DNA from: Rodentibacter ratti
Lineage (GTDB): Bacteria; Pseudomonadota; Gammaproteobacteria; Enterobacterales; Pasteurellaceae
NCBI RefSeq assembly: GCF_002000485.1
Contig: NZ_MLAJ01000005.1
Location: forward strand, 137,806-201,805
DNA length: 64,000 nucleotides
Reading direction: 5' to 3'
Position numbers and translations under genes: made by a program. The notes beneath the pieces were generated by a model that saw nothing but the letters and a program-made list of their open reading frames with translations, was not told where the DNA came from and made no database searches. Within the stretch, counting starts at the first letter, position 1; every line of letters begins with the position of its first letter. Shown one piece after another: positions 17,464 through 26,615 of this stretch.

Positions 17464-18252
17464 TTATTCTTCACCCAATTCGCCCATTGCGGTGATGCTG
17501 AAGCCGGCATCCACATGAACGATTTCACCGGTAATCCCTGAAGCGAGATCAGAACATAAAAACGCAGCGGAATTACCGACATCTTCGATGGTAACAGTAC
17601 GGCGTAATGCGGCGGTTTTCTCAAAGGCTGAAAGCATTTTCTTGAAGTTTTTAATGCCTGATGCCGCTAATGTGCGGATCGGACCTGCAGAAATGGCATT
17701 GACACGAATACCTTCTTTACCTAAATCAGCCGCCATTACACGAGTGGCCGCTTCTAATGAGGCTTTAGCCAAACACATCACATTATAGTTCGGGATAGCA
17801 CGTTCTGCCCCTAAGTAAGAAAGGGTCAGTAATGCCGCATTTGGATTTAAATAAGGACGTGCGGCTTGTGCCATTGCCACAAAGCTGTACGCACTGATAT
17901 CGTGCGCAATACGATAGCCCTCACGGGTAGCGGCATTCACATAATCACCGTCTAATTGATCGCCCGGTGCAAAGGCAATAGCGTGTACGAAACCGTCAAA
18001 TTTATCCCAATGTTTGCTTAATTCTGCAAAGCAGTTTTGAATACTTTCATCGGTCGCCACATCTAAAGGAAGCACGATGTCAGAACCAAATTCTTTAGCA
18101 AATTCTTCTACACGCGGTTGTAATTTTTCGTTTAAATAAGTGAACGCAAGCTCTGCGCCTTGTTCTTTCATTGATTTTGCAATCCCGTAAGCAATAGAAC
18201 GATTGCTTGCAAGACCTGTGACTAAAATTCGTTTACCTGTTAAGAAACCCAT
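17464..18252 (-). CDS. fabI: Enoyl-ACP reductase FabI
   Basis: A 262-residue short-chain dehydrogenase-like enzyme that reduces trans-2-enoyl-ACP with NADH in the last step of type II fatty acid elongation. Signs are the [14 protein letters not shown] nucleotide-binding start near 12-25, catalytic Tyr146 and Tyr156 and Lys163 (YxxMxxxK form), and the C-terminal [12 protein letters not shown] block. Numbering equals E. coli FabI. The residues that line the triclosan pocket (Gly93 and Met159 equivalents) look wild type. A good promoter lies at 18288-18316, and the start has AGGAAAAAAT before it. It is probably the only enoyl reductase here. Confidence 0.97.
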   Translation of the reverse strand: MGFLTGKRILVTGLASNRSIAYGIAKSMKEQGAELAFTYLNEKLQPRVEEFAKEFGSDIVLPLDVATDESIQNCFAELSKHWDKFDGFVHAIAFAPGDQLDGDYVNAATREGYRIAHDISAYSFVAMAQAARPYLNPNAALLTLSYLGAERAIPNYNVMCLAKASLEAATRVMAADLGKEGIRVNAISAGPIRTLAASGIKNFKKMLSAFEKTAALRRTVTIEDVGNSAAFLCSDLASGITGEIVHVDAGFSITAMGELGEE

Positions 18253-18287
18253 ATTTTTTCCTATTGGTTGAATGAAAAATTGTGTGG

Positions 18288-18316
18288 ATTATACCTGTTT
18301 TGCCAATTTTGAGCAA
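18288..18316 (-). promoter_or_regulatory. fabI sigma-70 promoter
   Basis: TTGCTC (18316-18311), a 17-base spacer and TATAAT (18293-18288) on the minus strand, about 36 bases before the fabI ATG. Confidence 0.7.
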
Positions 18317-18345
18317 TGAAACGGCTTTTTGGTTGAACCAGTATA

Positions 18346-19101
18346 TTACGCCGGATTATCAATATCCTTAAATTCCACATCAAAACCATATTCTTTAGCT
18401 AGCCATTCGCCTAAGGCTTTAATGCCGTAACGTTCGGTAGCGTGATGACCGGCGGCAAAAAAATGGATGCCTTGTTCACGGGCGGAATGAATGGTTTGTT
18501 CTGACACTTCGCCTGTAATAAAGGCATCACAACCTTGTGCGGCGGCTAAGTCGATATAGCTTTGCCCCCCTCCGGTGCAAATGCCGATTTTACGGATCAA
18601 GTGCGGTCCGTTTTCCGTGCAAATTAACGGTTTACGGTGAAGGACTTGTTCAATGCGTAAAGCAAATTCCTCCGCCGTTACCGGTTGATTTAATTCGCCC
18701 CAAACAGGAATGCTTGGAGTGTTATTTTCGAGAGGGCGTAAGTTTTCAATACCTAAAAGTTTGGCAAGTTGTGCATTGTTACCTAATTCGGGATGCACAT
18801 CTAAAGGCAGGTGATAGCCATATAAATTAATGTCATTGATTAACAGGGTTTTTATCCGTTTGCCTTTCATTCCCCGAATACAAGGCGTTTCATTTTTCCA
18901 AAAATAGCCGTGATGGACGAGTAGGGCGTCTGCTTGCTGGCTGACCGCATAATCAATTAACGCTTGGCTGGCAGTGACGCCGGTAATGATTTTCTTGATA
19001 TTTGCTTTGCCTTCGACTTGTAAACCGTTTGGCGCATAGTCGGAAATTTGGTTTGAATTGAGGGTTTGGTTAAGAAGTTGTTCAAGTTCAAGATTATTCA
19101 T
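18346..19101 (-). CDS. NIF3/DUF34-family metal-binding protein (YbgI-like)
   Basis: About 251 residues from ATG 19101; an in-frame TTG at 19107 gives two more residues but has no better ribosome site. It belongs to the NIF3/DUF34 family (YbgI in E. coli), toroidal hexamers with a dinuclear metal site. Metal ligands are visible in LLVHHGYFW (two His near 64-65), HPELGNN with DVH before it (about 103-104), and the late GHHATERYG block with His and Glu. It was once named GTP cyclohydrolase type 2; the true substrate is not settled, and suggested roles are damage control or metal handling. It lies downstream of queCDE's region but on its own, after a long hairpin. Confidence 0.9.
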   Translation of the reverse strand: MNNLELEQLLNQTLNSNQISDYAPNGLQVEGKANIKKIITGVTASQALIDYAVSQQADALLVHHGYFWKNETPCIRGMKGKRIKTLLINDINLYGYHLPLDVHPELGNNAQLAKLLGIENLRPLENNTPSIPVWGELNQPVTAEEFALRIEQVLHRKPLICTENGPHLIRKIGICTGGGQSYIDLAAAQGCDAFITGEVSEQTIHSAREQGIHFFAAGHHATERYGIKALGEWLAKEYGFDVEFKDIDNPA

Positions 19102-19147
19102 TGTCAAAGAGAAATGAGAAAAAGATAGCGTATAGTACGAAATTTAA

Positions 19148-19207
19148 TAAAAAATGGCTAGCCCAAAACATTGATTGAGCATATTGCGCTTGCTTTGTTA
19201 GCCATTT
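19148..19207 (-). terminator. Long-loop hairpin after queE
   Basis: AAATGGCTA (19207-19199 on the minus strand) pairs with TAGCCATTT (19160-19152), followed by T-rich sequence. The loop is 38 bases, unusually long, with a possible small inner hairpin. It lies just after queE and probably ends the queCDE transcript. Confidence 0.65.
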
Positions 19208-19213
19208 ACTGCT

Positions 19214-19855
19214 TTATTCAATTCCCACTAATTTATGGGTTTGTAAACTCAGTTGCCATTTGGGCTTCCATTTGTGGGTATGAGAGCGTTGATTGAGTTT
19301 GCCTAACTGGGTGATGGTTTCCAGTAAATTCATTTTCCCTTCTCTTTCACAAGGGGAAAGATAGTAATGCTCGGCCTGAATTTTCTGTTCGATCAGCTCA
19401 CAAAAAGGCAGGATATTTTCATCCACCACAATACGCACCTCATTGGCAGAGGCAATACATTGTTTTTCGTATTTGTGTGCATAAAGTCCTTTGGGGCTAG
19501 TGGCGATGTAATCAATTTGCGGGGGAACGGGTTTTAATCCGTTCGTTTCAATGGCAAGAAAATAGCCTGCCTGTTTGAATTGTTCGAGTAAGTATTCAAT
19601 ATGCGGCACGATAGTGGGTTCGCCACCGGTGATGATAATATTCTTTGCGGAAAATGACCGCACTTTTGCCAGAATTTGCGAAGCGGATTGGCGTTCAAAT
19701 TGGTTATAGGCGGTATCGCACCAAGGGCAGGTGAGATTGCATTTGCCAAAACGCACGAAAATACTCGGCATACCCGTATTGAAGCCTTCCCCTTGCAGGC
19801 TTTCAAAAATTTCCACGATATTAAAATGCGGTTCTAAAACTCTTTGATTTTTCAC
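19214..19855 (-). CDS. queE: 7-carboxy-7-deazaguanine synthase QueE
   Basis: A 213-residue radical SAM enzyme that makes 7-carboxy-7-deazaguanine in queuosine synthesis. The iron-sulfur motif is CNLTCPWC (Cys-x3-Cys-x2-Cys, about residues 38-45), with the SAM-binding IITGGEPT near 74-81. The N-terminal FNIVEIFESLQGEG is typical. The start is GTG at 19855, inside a USS core, with GGAG at the end of queD as ribosome site; there is no alternative ATG nearby. It lies six bases after queD. Last gene of the queC-queD-queE operon. Confidence 0.94.
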   Translation of the reverse strand: MKNQRVLEPHFNIVEIFESLQGEGFNTGMPSIFVRFGKCNLTCPWCDTAYNQFERQSASQILAKVRSFSAKNIIITGGEPTIVPHIEYLLEQFKQAGYFLAIETNGLKPVPPQIDYIATSPKGLYAHKYEKQCIASANEVRIVVDENILPFCELIEQKIQAEHYYLSPCEREGKMNLLETITQLGKLNQRSHTHKWKPKWQLSLQTHKLVGIE

Positions 19856-19861
19856 CGCACT

Positions 19862-20287
19862 TTACTCCGAGTATTCACAAAAAGAAGTTGGCGTTTCCCA
19901 TAAGCGAATCGTAGAAACAGCCAGTTTTTCATCGTATTTCAAGCGATTGAAAATAAAACGTGCGAGTTCTTCTGCAGTGGTGCGGAAAGGTACGCCAAAA
20001 GTTTTGGAATCAAGTGATTGTAATAGTTTGGCGATTTTGTTTTCACGCTCGTTGGTTTCATCATAAATAAAGGCGTGATCCATCGGTTCTAAAATAGCTT
20101 TTTTTACAATAGTTTTGAGATCGGAAAAATCAATCACCATGGATTTTTTTGCACCAAGTGGAGACAAATCGCCCATAATTTCTACCTGTAATTTATAAGT
20201 GTGACCGTGCAGGTTCTGACATTTTCCATCGTGACCGTCCAACAAATGCGCCATATCAAAACTAAACTCTTTGGAAATTTTAAACAT
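19862..20287 (-). CDS. queD: 6-carboxytetrahydropterin synthase QueD
   Basis: A 141-residue zinc enzyme of the 6-pyruvoyl-tetrahydropterin synthase family. It converts dihydroneopterin triphosphate to 6-carboxytetrahydropterin in queuosine synthesis. Visible zinc ligands are His14 (DMAHLL) and the HGH pair in CQNLHGHTY near 27-29; the catalytic Cys is the one just before QNLHGH. It overlaps the end of queC by eight bases, so it is translated from the same transcript. The late TTAEELARF and [10 protein letters not shown] blocks match the family. It lies under the preQ1 riboswitch in front of queC. Confidence 0.95.
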   Translation of the reverse strand: MFKISKEFSFDMAHLLDGHDGKCQNLHGHTYKLQVEIMGDLSPLGAKKSMVIDFSDLKTIVKKAILEPMDHAFIYDETNERENKIAKLLQSLDSKTFGVPFRTTAEELARFIFNRLKYDEKLAVSTIRLWETPTSFCEYSE

Positions 20288-20963
20288 TGTTACCGCCTTT
20301 TTGTGCGAGATATTCCGATAAGCCTTGATTGCGTAATCGACAACTTGGACATTGCCCGCAGCCGCCTTCTACGCCTTCATAGCAGGTGTGGGTGTGGTGG
20401 CGTACATAATCTAATACGCCTAATTCATCGGCGAGCTGCCAGGTTTGGGTTTTGGTGAGATACATTAGGGGCGTTTTAATCGTGAAGGGATAATCCATGG
20501 CAAGGTTGAGGGTGACATTCATCGACTTGATGAACACATCACGGCAATCCGGATAGCCGCTAAAGTCCGTTTCGCATACGCCTGTGATGATATCTTGAAT
20601 ACCTTGTCCTTTCGCATAAATCGCTGCATAAAGTAAAAATAGTGCATTTCGGCCATCGACAAAGGTATTGGGGATTTCGTTATTTTTTTGTTCGATTTTC
20701 GCCTGCTCATCCATTAATGCGTTGTGGGTAATGGCTTTGATGACGGAGGTATCGATTAAAGTTTGTTTGATGCCAAGATCTTGGGCGATCCACTGTGCTT
20801 TTTCTAGTTCAATAGCGTGACGCTGACCGTATTGAAAGGTGATCGCTTCGACATTTTCTTTGCCGTAATCGGCGATGGCTTGGAATAAACAGGTGGTGGA
20901 ATCTTGTCCGCCTGAAAAGATCACAATCGCTTTTCGATTGCGGTTTGGGTTTGAAATATTCAT
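20280..20963 (-). CDS. queC: 7-cyano-7-deazaguanine synthase QueC
   Basis: A 227-residue ATP-dependent ligase that turns 7-carboxy-7-deazaguanine and ammonia into preQ0. The PP-loop motif SGGQDS is at 17-22, and the C-terminal zinc site is made of cysteines in [15 protein letters not shown] near 195-209. It is the first gene of queC-queD-queE. Its leader holds a preQ1-I riboswitch whose end overlaps the AGG ribosome site eight bases from the ATG, so translation should fall when preQ1 is plentiful. Confidence 0.96.
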   Translation of the reverse strand: MNISNPNRNRKAIVIFSGGQDSTTCLFQAIADYGKENVEAITFQYGQRHAIELEKAQWIAQDLGIKQTLIDTSVIKAITHNALMDEQAKIEQKNNEIPNTFVDGRNALFLLYAAIYAKGQGIQDIITGVCETDFSGYPDCRDVFIKSMNVTLNLAMDYPFTIKTPLMYLTKTQTWQLADELGVLDYVRHHTHTCYEGVEGGCGQCPSCRLRNQGLSEYLAQKGGNNV

Positions 20964-20970
20964 GATTGTA

Positions 20971-21008
20971 CCTAGTTTTTTTGTGTAGGAGGTTTGCGAA
21001 CTACATAA
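20971..21008 (-). promoter_or_regulatory. preQ1-I riboswitch
   Basis: On the minus strand TGTAG-TTCGCAAACCT-CCTACA forms stem P1 and its loop, followed by an A-rich run and ACTAGG. The ACCT of the loop can pair with AGGT at the 3' end to form the H-type pseudoknot of class I preQ1 aptamers. AGG is also the queC ribosome site, so control is probably translational. Confidence 0.88.
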
Positions 21009-21016
21009 GGGTGGGC

Positions 21017-21045
21017 ATTGTAAAAGGGATAATAGACTTTATCAA
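21017..21045 (-). promoter_or_regulatory. Promoter of the riboswitch-queCDE transcript
   Basis: TTGATA (21045-21040), a 17-base spacer and TACAAT (21022-21017) on the minus strand. The start site would lie right before the aptamer. Confidence 0.75.
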
Positions 21046-21120
21046 GGGGCTTATCATTTTTGATGTAAATAAAAGTACTCGAGGGGAAATCATTATTATT
21101 GCTTGAAAGTCGTTGGGTTA

Positions 21121-21129
21121 TGTTATAAT
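21121..21129 (+). promoter_or_regulatory. Extended -10 promoter of the small lipoprotein gene
   Basis: TGT-TATAAT, an extended -10 about 39 bases before the ATG at 21168. TTGAAA at 21103-21108 is a possible -35 with a short 15-base spacer. Confidence 0.65.
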
Positions 21130-21167
21130 TTGAGGCGATTTAATCATAGTAAACAAAGGTAGATGTC

Positions 21168-21311
21168 ATGAAGAAATTATTATTCGTTGTTGTGGGAGCA
21201 TTGCTTATTTCTGCTTGTGCCAATAAAGACGTGTATTTTAATGGTTCGGAAGGATCTCATTCCGGGATGAAATTTGATAAAGACACCCGTCATTGGGGCG
21301 TGAATCGTTAA
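21168..21311 (+). CDS. Small lipoprotein, 47 residues
   Basis: A short gene missed by a 60-residue cut-off. The peptide starts MKKLLFVVVGALLISAC, a lipoprotein signal with lipobox ISAC and Cys at 17; the mature part is only about 31 residues, polar, ending in DTRHWGVNR. It has its own extended -10 promoter (TGTTATAAT), an AAAGG ribosome site and a USS-pair terminator, so it is a self-standing expressed unit. With no Asp at +2 after the Cys (Ala there), it would be expected to move to the outer membrane. Function unknown; I do not recognise the family. Confidence 0.8.
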   Translation: MKKLLFVVVGALLISACANKDVYFNGSEGSHSGMKFDKDTRHWGVNR

Positions 21312-21321
21312 GGAAAACATT

Positions 21322-21356
21322 AAAAAAGTGCGGTTAATTTTAACCGCACTTTTTAT
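21322..21356. terminator. USS-pair terminator between the lipoprotein gene and gyrA
   Basis: AAAGTGCGGTTAA and TTAACCGCACTTT flank a few bases, with A and T tracts on both sides. It ends both convergent genes. Confidence 0.85.
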
Positions 21357-21364
21357 ATTAGAAA

Positions 21365-24007
21365 TTATTCTTCAGAACCGACATCTTCCGACATTTCTTC
21401 TTCATCGACATCACAGACACGTTCAAGACTGACAACATTTTCATTTTCTGCAGTGCGGATTAAACGAACGCCTTGTGTGTTACGACCGACAATACTCACT
21501 TCACTCACACGGGTGCGAACCAACGTACCGGCATCGGTGATCAGCATAATTTGATCGGTTTCTTCCACTTGGGTCGCTGCTACAACTTTACCATTACGCT
21601 CACTCACCTTAATGGAAATCACCCCTTTGGTATTGCGGGATTTGGTTGGATATTCGCTTAATTGTGTGCGTTTACCGTAACCGTTTTGGGTTGCGGTCAA
21701 GATTGCGCCTTCGCCTTTTGGAATAACTAAGGAGACCACTTTGTCGATATTGAGATCTAAGGAATCTTCTGCATTTTCATCAGAAATTTCTTCAATTTCG
21801 ACCGCACTTTCATCTTCAGACATATCGTTGGTTAAGGCGAGTTTTATACCTCGAACCCCGGTGGCTAAACGTCCCATTGCTCGTACGGCGGTTTCAGCGA
21901 AACGCACAACACGACCTTGAGAGGAGAACAACATAATTTCATTGCTACCGTCAGTAATATCCACACCGATAAGCTCATCTTCATCACGCAAATTCAACGC
22001 GATGATACCGCTGGAACGTGGACGGCTAAATTCGGTGAGGGCAATTTTCTTCACGATACCGCCTGCCGTTGCCATCACCACAAATTTATCTTCTTCATAA
22101 GCGGAAACCGGTAAGATAGCGGTGATACGTTCATTTTCTTGTAATGGCAGAATGTTTACGATTGGACGGCCACGTGCGCCGCGGCTGGCTTGTGGAAGTT
22201 GATACACTTTCAACCAATACAAACGCCCACGGCTTGAGAAGCAGAGAATGGTGTCGTGGGTATTGGCAACCAAGAGTTTCTCGATGAAATCTTCTTCTTT
22301 CATCTTCGTGGCTGATTTTCCTTTCCCACCACGGCGTTGTGCTTCATAGTCGGTTAGCGGTTGATATTTCACATAACCTTCATGGGAAAGCGTCACAACC
22401 ACATCTTCTTGGGCGATAAGATCTTCTAAATCAATATCTCCTGACGCCGTGGTAATTTCTGTTAAACGTTCATCACCAAATTGTGATTTCACTTCTTCCA
22501 ATTCTTCACGAATTACTTCCATTAAACGTTCAGGGCTTCCTAAAATATGGAGAAGATCGGCAATTTTCACCAATAATTCTTGGTATTCTTTCACCACTTC
22601 TTCAAAAGCGATGCCGGTTAAACGGTGTAAGCGAAGTTCTAAAATCGCATTGACCTGTGCCGGCGATAAATAATATTGTTCGCCTTGAATACCCAACCCT
22701 TCCTCAAGATCATCCGGACGGGCGGTGATATCAAGTAAATTGATAATATCCGAGTGTAATGTCCAAGGGCGTGAACTAATGGTGCTAGCGGCTTCGTCTC
22801 GGTTTTTAGAATTGCGAATGATGGCGATCATTTCATCAATATTAGAACGCGCGACCGCTAAACCTTCTAAAATATGGGTACGCTCACGGGCTTTACGAAG
22901 TTCAAAGATCGAGCGACGAGTCACAACCTCACGGCGGTGTAACACAAAGGCTTCAATGATTTCTTTTAGATTAAATAAGCGTGGCTGACCGTGATCCAAC
23001 GCCACCATATTGATCCCGAAGGTTACTTGCATTTGGGTAAGCGAATAAAGATGATTTAATACTACTTCACCTACCGCATCACGTTTAATATCGATCTCAA
23101 TGCGGATCCCTTCTTTGTTTGAAAGGTCGGTAATATTGCTGATCCCTTCAATTTTTTTCTCGCGAATAAGTTCAGCAATTTTCTCCACTAATTTTGCCTT
23201 ATTGACTTGGTAAGGCAATTCCGACACGATAATTTGTTCACGACCTTTATCGTTGGTTTCAACGGTTGCACGTGCACGAACATACACTTTACCACGACCG
23301 GTACGATAGGCTTCTTCAATACCTTTACGACCATTGATCAATGCGGCAGTAGGGAAGTCTGGCCCTGGAATATGCTGCATTAATTCATCAATGGTAATTT
23401 CGTTATTATCAATATAGGCTAAGCAACCATTTAATACTTCATTGAGGTTATGTGGTGGAATATTGGTTGCCATCCCTACCGCAATACCGGATGAGCCGTT
23501 GGCAAGCAGTGCCGGAATACGGGTAGGCAATACATCAGGAATCATTAATTCGCCATCATAGTTTGGCGAGAAATTGACGGTTTCTTTATCTAAATCCGTG
23601 AGCAACGCTTGGGTGATTTTTTGCATACGTACTTCGGTATAACGCATTGCCGCCGGTGCATCGCCATCAATCGAACCAAAGTTACCTTGCCCGTCCACCA
23701 ACATATAACGAAGAGAGAACGGCTGCGCCATACGGACGATGGTGTCATAGACAGCTGAATCACCATGAGGGTGATATTTACCGATTACATCCCCGACCAC
23801 ACGTGCAGATTTGACATATTTTTTATTTGCCGTATTGCCTTCACGATCCATCGAAAACAACACACGGCGGTGTACGGGTTTTAAACCGTCACGTACATCA
23901 GGTAGGGCACGTCCGACAATCACGGACATCGCATAGTCAAGGTAGGAGGATTTGAGTTCTTCTTCAATATTGACAGGGGTAATTGAGGATTGGATTGAAT
24001 CCGTCAT
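21365..24007 (-). CDS. gyrA: DNA gyrase subunit A
   Basis: A 880-residue subunit from ATG 24007. This start has AAGGA six bases before it; the longer frame from 24028 lacks one. GyrA breaks and rejoins DNA in the A2B2 gyrase. The catalytic Tyr is Tyr123 (AAMRYTEVR). The quinolone-resistance region reads [10 protein letters not shown] with Ser84 and Asp88, both wild type for this family. The C-terminal part has the beta-pinwheel with the GyrA box RRGGKGK (followed by [11 protein letters not shown]). An extended -10 promoter is at 24041-24049. It converges with the lipoprotein gene. Confidence 0.97.
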   Translation of the reverse strand: MTDSIQSSITPVNIEEELKSSYLDYAMSVIVGRALPDVRDGLKPVHRRVLFSMDREGNTANKKYVKSARVVGDVIGKYHPHGDSAVYDTIVRMAQPFSLRYMLVDGQGNFGSIDGDAPAAMRYTEVRMQKITQALLTDLDKETVNFSPNYDGELMIPDVLPTRIPALLANGSSGIAVGMATNIPPHNLNEVLNGCLAYIDNNEITIDELMQHIPGPDFPTAALINGRKGIEEAYRTGRGKVYVRARATVETNDKGREQIIVSELPYQVNKAKLVEKIAELIREKKIEGISNITDLSNKEGIRIEIDIKRDAVGEVVLNHLYSLTQMQVTFGINMVALDHGQPRLFNLKEIIEAFVLHRREVVTRRSIFELRKARERTHILEGLAVARSNIDEMIAIIRNSKNRDEAASTISSRPWTLHSDIINLLDITARPDDLEEGLGIQGEQYYLSPAQVNAILELRLHRLTGIAFEEVVKEYQELLVKIADLLHILGSPERLMEVIREELEEVKSQFGDERLTEITTASGDIDLEDLIAQEDVVVTLSHEGYVKYQPLTDYEAQRRGGKGKSATKMKEEDFIEKLLVANTHDTILCFSSRGRLYWLKVYQLPQASRGARGRPIVNILPLQENERITAILPVSAYEEDKFVVMATAGGIVKKIALTEFSRPRSSGIIALNLRDEDELIGVDITDGSNEIMLFSSQGRVVRFAETAVRAMGRLATGVRGIKLALTNDMSEDESAVEIEEISDENAEDSLDLNIDKVVSLVIPKGEGAILTATQNGYGKRTQLSEYPTKSRNTKGVISIKVSERNGKVVAATQVEETDQIMLITDAGTLVRTRVSEVSIVGRNTQGVRLIRTAENENVVSLERVCDVDEEEMSEDVGSEE

Positions 24008-24040
24008 GAGTATTCCTTTTTTGATCAAAAAATTGTAGGA

Positions 24041-24049
24041 ATTATAGCA
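24041..24049 (-). promoter_or_regulatory. Extended -10 promoter of gyrA
   Basis: TGC-TATAAT on the minus strand, 34 bases before the gyrA ATG. No good -35 is seen. Confidence 0.6.
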
Positions 24050-24081
24050 TAAGAGAGGATTTTTCCCTAGTTTTTCCCATG

Positions 24082-24117
24082 AAAAAACGGTGCTTATCTT
24101 TGATAAAACACCGTTTT
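24082..24117 (-). terminator. htrA terminator
   Basis: AAAACGGTG and CACCGTTTT form a 9-bp stem around a 16-base loop, followed on the minus strand by TT. It lies after the htrA stop. Confidence 0.7.
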
Positions 24118-24153
24118 AGTAAAATTGCGTTCAAACAGACTGCACTTTTAAAT

Positions 24154-25545
24154 CTATTGTACCAATAAATAGAAATTATTTTCCCCGCGCAAGATATTTA
24201 GTGCCACAGCGGAAGGTTTTCCTTCCAAAATCTTACGTAAATCTTGGGTTGATTCTACGGCTTGACGGTTGACACCAATAATAATATCACCGGCTTTCAA
24301 ACCACGTTGAGCGGCAAGGGAGTTAGGTTGAACTTTACTGATTTCAATCCCTTTTATCCCTTTCGCATTATAGTTGTTTAATTCCGCACCGTCTAAGGCT
24401 CGCAATTCAATGCTGCTTGCGCTTTGACCTTTACCGTCATCCGCTTGCAATTTCACTTTCACATCCTGTGATTTGCCATCACGCAAATAAGTGAGCTCAA
24501 TTTCTTTACCCGCTCCGGAAGTGGCTATTTTAGCGCGCATTTCCGCAAAGCTTGAGATTTTTTGACCATTCATTGCAGTAATCACATCACCAGCTTTGAT
24601 TCCCGCTTTTTCTGCGGCTGAATTAGGCAATACTTCGCTCACAAAGGCTCCCTGTTGTGCATTTACATTAAATGCTTTGGCTAAATCAGCATTTAATTCA
24701 CCACCTTTGATCCCTAATAATCCACGGCGTACTTCACCAAATTCTAAAATTTGTTGAACGATATTATTGGCTTGGTTACTTGGAATGGCGAAGGCAATCC
24801 CGGCATTCCCACCGCTTGGAGAAATAATTGCCGTATTGATTCCGATTAACTCTCCGTTCAAGTTCACCAACGCACCACCGGAATTCCCACGATTCACTGC
24901 CGCATCAGTTTGGATGTAGTTTTCATAAGCGCCACTGTCAGAGCCTGTTGAGCGCCCGAGAGCGGAAACAATACCGGAAGTGACGGTTTGTCCCAACCCA
25001 AATGGGTTACCGATAGCAACAGTGAAATCACCTACACGCAATTTGTCGGAGTCAGCAAATTTAAGTGCGGTTAAATTTGATGGTTTTTCAATTTGAATTA
25101 ACGCAATATCCGACTGTTCATCTTTCCCGACTAATTTTGCCTTAAATTCACGCCCGTCTTGTAAGGTTACGTTGATTTTATCGGCATCATTAATCACATG
25201 GTTATTAGTTAATACATAACCTTTATCCGCATCAATCACTACACCGGATCCTAAGCCGCGAAAGTTGCGACCATTCCCACGGTTGCCAAATTGTTCGGCA
25301 AACTGATCTCCAAAGAAAAATTTAAATTCTTCAGGAATATCATCGGGTAGGAAAGAACGACCGCTATTTTTTGCTTTGCCTTCCACTGAAATTGTGACCA
25401 CTGCAGGCTGCACTTTTTCAAGCATTGGGGCAAGGCTATTTTGTTGGATAACAATACTTGGCAAGTCCGCCTGCGCACTCATAGATGTGCCTAAAACGCC
25501 TAAACCTAATGCAATACTACTTAATATAAAATGTCTTTTTTTCAT
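24154..25545 (-). CDS. htrA: Periplasmic serine protease/chaperone HtrA (DegP/DegQ type)
   Basis: A 463-residue protein from ATG 25545, which has GGAG before it and begins a signal peptide (KKRHFILSSIALGLG, cleaved after AQA near 26). An in-frame ATG far upstream at 25710 would add a non-matching 55 residues. The triad is His116 (TNNHVI), Asp146 (QSDIALI) and Ser222 (GNSGGAL). Two PDZ domains follow (about 265-355 and 370-460), the DegP/DegQ layout. The LA loop is short, closer to DegQ. It degrades or refolds damaged envelope proteins. A sigma-E-like promoter lies 64 bases upstream. Confidence 0.94.
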   Translation of the reverse strand: MKKRHFILSSIALGLGVLGTSMSAQADLPSIVIQQNSLAPMLEKVQPAVVTISVEGKAKNSGRSFLPDDIPEEFKFFFGDQFAEQFGNRGNGRNFRGLGSGVVIDADKGYVLTNNHVINDADKINVTLQDGREFKAKLVGKDEQSDIALIQIEKPSNLTALKFADSDKLRVGDFTVAIGNPFGLGQTVTSGIVSALGRSTGSDSGAYENYIQTDAAVNRGNSGGALVNLNGELIGINTAIISPSGGNAGIAFAIPSNQANNIVQQILEFGEVRRGLLGIKGGELNADLAKAFNVNAQQGAFVSEVLPNSAAEKAGIKAGDVITAMNGQKISSFAEMRAKIATSGAGKEIELTYLRDGKSQDVKVKLQADDGKGQSASSIELRALDGAELNNYNAKGIKGIEISKVQPNSLAAQRGLKAGDIIIGVNRQAVESTQDLRKILEGKPSAVALNILRGENNFYLLVQ

Positions 25546-25608
25546 AGAATCTCCAAGTAAAACTATCTTTCTTGTGAAAGAGAAAGGTTCATACCTAAAT
25601 GGTGTTTC

Positions 25609-25636
25609 ATCAGACAAAGGAATAAGTGAAATGTTC
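25609..25636 (-). promoter_or_regulatory. Sigma-E-like promoter of htrA
   Basis: GAACAT (25636-25631), a 16-base spacer and TCTGAT (25614-25609) on the minus strand. The E. coli degP sigma-E promoter is GAACTT, 16 bases, TCTGAA, so spacing and both boxes agree closely. Confidence 0.6.
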
Positions 25637-25663
25637 AAGAAAAACAAGGGAGTTGAGAAAAAA

Positions 25664-25713
25664 ATTAAAAAAAGTGCGGTCAGAATTGAAATTGTTTTTT
25701 CTGACCGCATTTA
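25664..25713 (-). terminator. USS-containing terminator after yhcB
   Basis: TGCGGTCAGAA (25675-25685) pairs with TTCTGACCGCA (25699-25709). Read on the minus strand the stem is followed by a T run. One copy is a full USS; the other lacks a base. Confidence 0.7.
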
Positions 25714-25720
25714 GGATTGT

Positions 25721-26122
25721 TTAATGATTTTCTTTTTCTGTTTTAAGTAGCCCTGACGAGCCTTCAGAATAATCAAGTGGAGGTTCACTTTGTGGTTTAT
25801 CCGTGGCAGTGATTAATTGTTGAGTGAATAAACCTTTCGGATTTTCCCCTAATAAAGTATTAGAAGAGTTAGCATAATGGCGATAGAGTTTTTGGTAATC
25901 GCTGATGAGGGTTTTAAACAATTCCGCACTCTCTGCGAAATGTTTTTCGAGCTGTTCGTTTTGAGTTTCAAGTCGGGCTTTCACCGCTTTTAGCTCAGTT
26001 TCCGTTTGAACTTGTTGTTTCACCGATCCTTTGGTTAAACGTAAAATTAAATAGCCGAGGATAACGCCCACTACCAAACCGATACCGGCAGCTTGCCACA
26101 TTTCAGTTGTCCACGCTTGCAT
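25721..26122 (-). CDS. yhcB: YhcB/ZapG family inner-membrane protein (DUF1043)
   Basis: A 133-residue protein with one N-terminal membrane helix (AGIGLVVGVILGYLILRL, about 12-29) and then a long charged coiled coil (KAVKARLETQNEQLEKHFAE, about 45-64). The C-terminal 40 residues are low-complexity and probably disordered. This layout is that of YhcB (also called ZapG), which links cell division and envelope growth in enterics. It is upstream of htrA on the same strand, a common pairing of yhcB with degQ in gammaproteobacteria, but a terminator lies between them. Family assignment is from layout and motifs. Confidence 0.9.
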   Translation of the reverse strand: MQAWTTEMWQAAGIGLVVGVILGYLILRLTKGSVKQQVQTETELKAVKARLETQNEQLEKHFAESAELFKTLISDYQKLYRHYANSSNTLLGENPKGLFTQQLITATDKPQSEPPLDYSEGSSGLLKTEKENH

Positions 26123-26211
26123 AGTTTACTCCCTATACTTGTTTATGAAGATGTTTTAATTGTAATAAAAATGAAAAAAAATTTCTTTGCTATGGATCAC
26201 AAATTTAATAT

Positions 26212-26562
26212 TTAAATTGCCGCTGTAATCACAATTTCCACTTTCCATTCCGGTACGGCCAATTTTGCTTCAACAGTTGCCCGGCTTGGTGGATTTGAAC
26301 GATCGACCCATTCATCCCAGGCTTGGTTTAATTGTGCATAATCTTGCATATCGGCAAGAAAGATTTGCGCATTGAGAATATTGCCCTTGTGAGATCCTAT
26401 TTCTGCAAGCAATTTATCAATAAGGGAAAGCACTTCTTTCGTTTGTTCGTAAGCGTTTTTTTCCAGGGTTGCTTCCGGCACTTGTCCGGCGAAATAGGCA
26501 ATACCATTATAAATAGAAACTTCGCAAAAACGCTCGCTGGAATGAATTCGTTTGATCGTCAT
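26212..26562 (-). CDS. RidA-family protein (YoaB-like)
   Basis: A 116-residue member of the Rid/YjgF family, small trimeric enzymes that hydrolyse reactive enamine/imine intermediates of amino-acid metabolism. The C-terminal signature SRATVEAKLAVPEWKVEIVI is present, with the conserved Arg and Glu near 94 and 109. The sequence resembles E. coli YoaB more than RidA itself, so its substrate may differ. It is divergent from the YwiC-like operon; the shared upstream region holds a TyrR-type palindrome at 26616-26633. AAAGGAAAATATT before the ATG is the ribosome site. Confidence 0.88.
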   Translation of the reverse strand: MTIKRIHSSERFCEVSIYNGIAYFAGQVPEATLEKNAYEQTKEVLSLIDKLLAEIGSHKGNILNAQIFLADMQDYAQLNQAWDEWVDRSNPPSRATVEAKLAVPEWKVEIVITAAI

Positions 26563-26615
26563 AATATTTTCCTTTAAAAATAAACCAATTGTATTCTAAA
26601 GGGTGGCTGACGCTT

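Noticed and set aside
24008-24028. GyrA frame open to an ATG at 24028
   Set aside because: The downstream ATG at 24007 has AAGGA six bases before it and matches known GyrA starts; the longer form has no ribosome site.
25546-25710. HtrA frame open to an ATG at 25710
   Set aside because: The extra 55 residues would bury the signal peptide at 25545, which has its own GGAG; the sigma-E-like promoter also lies inside the extension.
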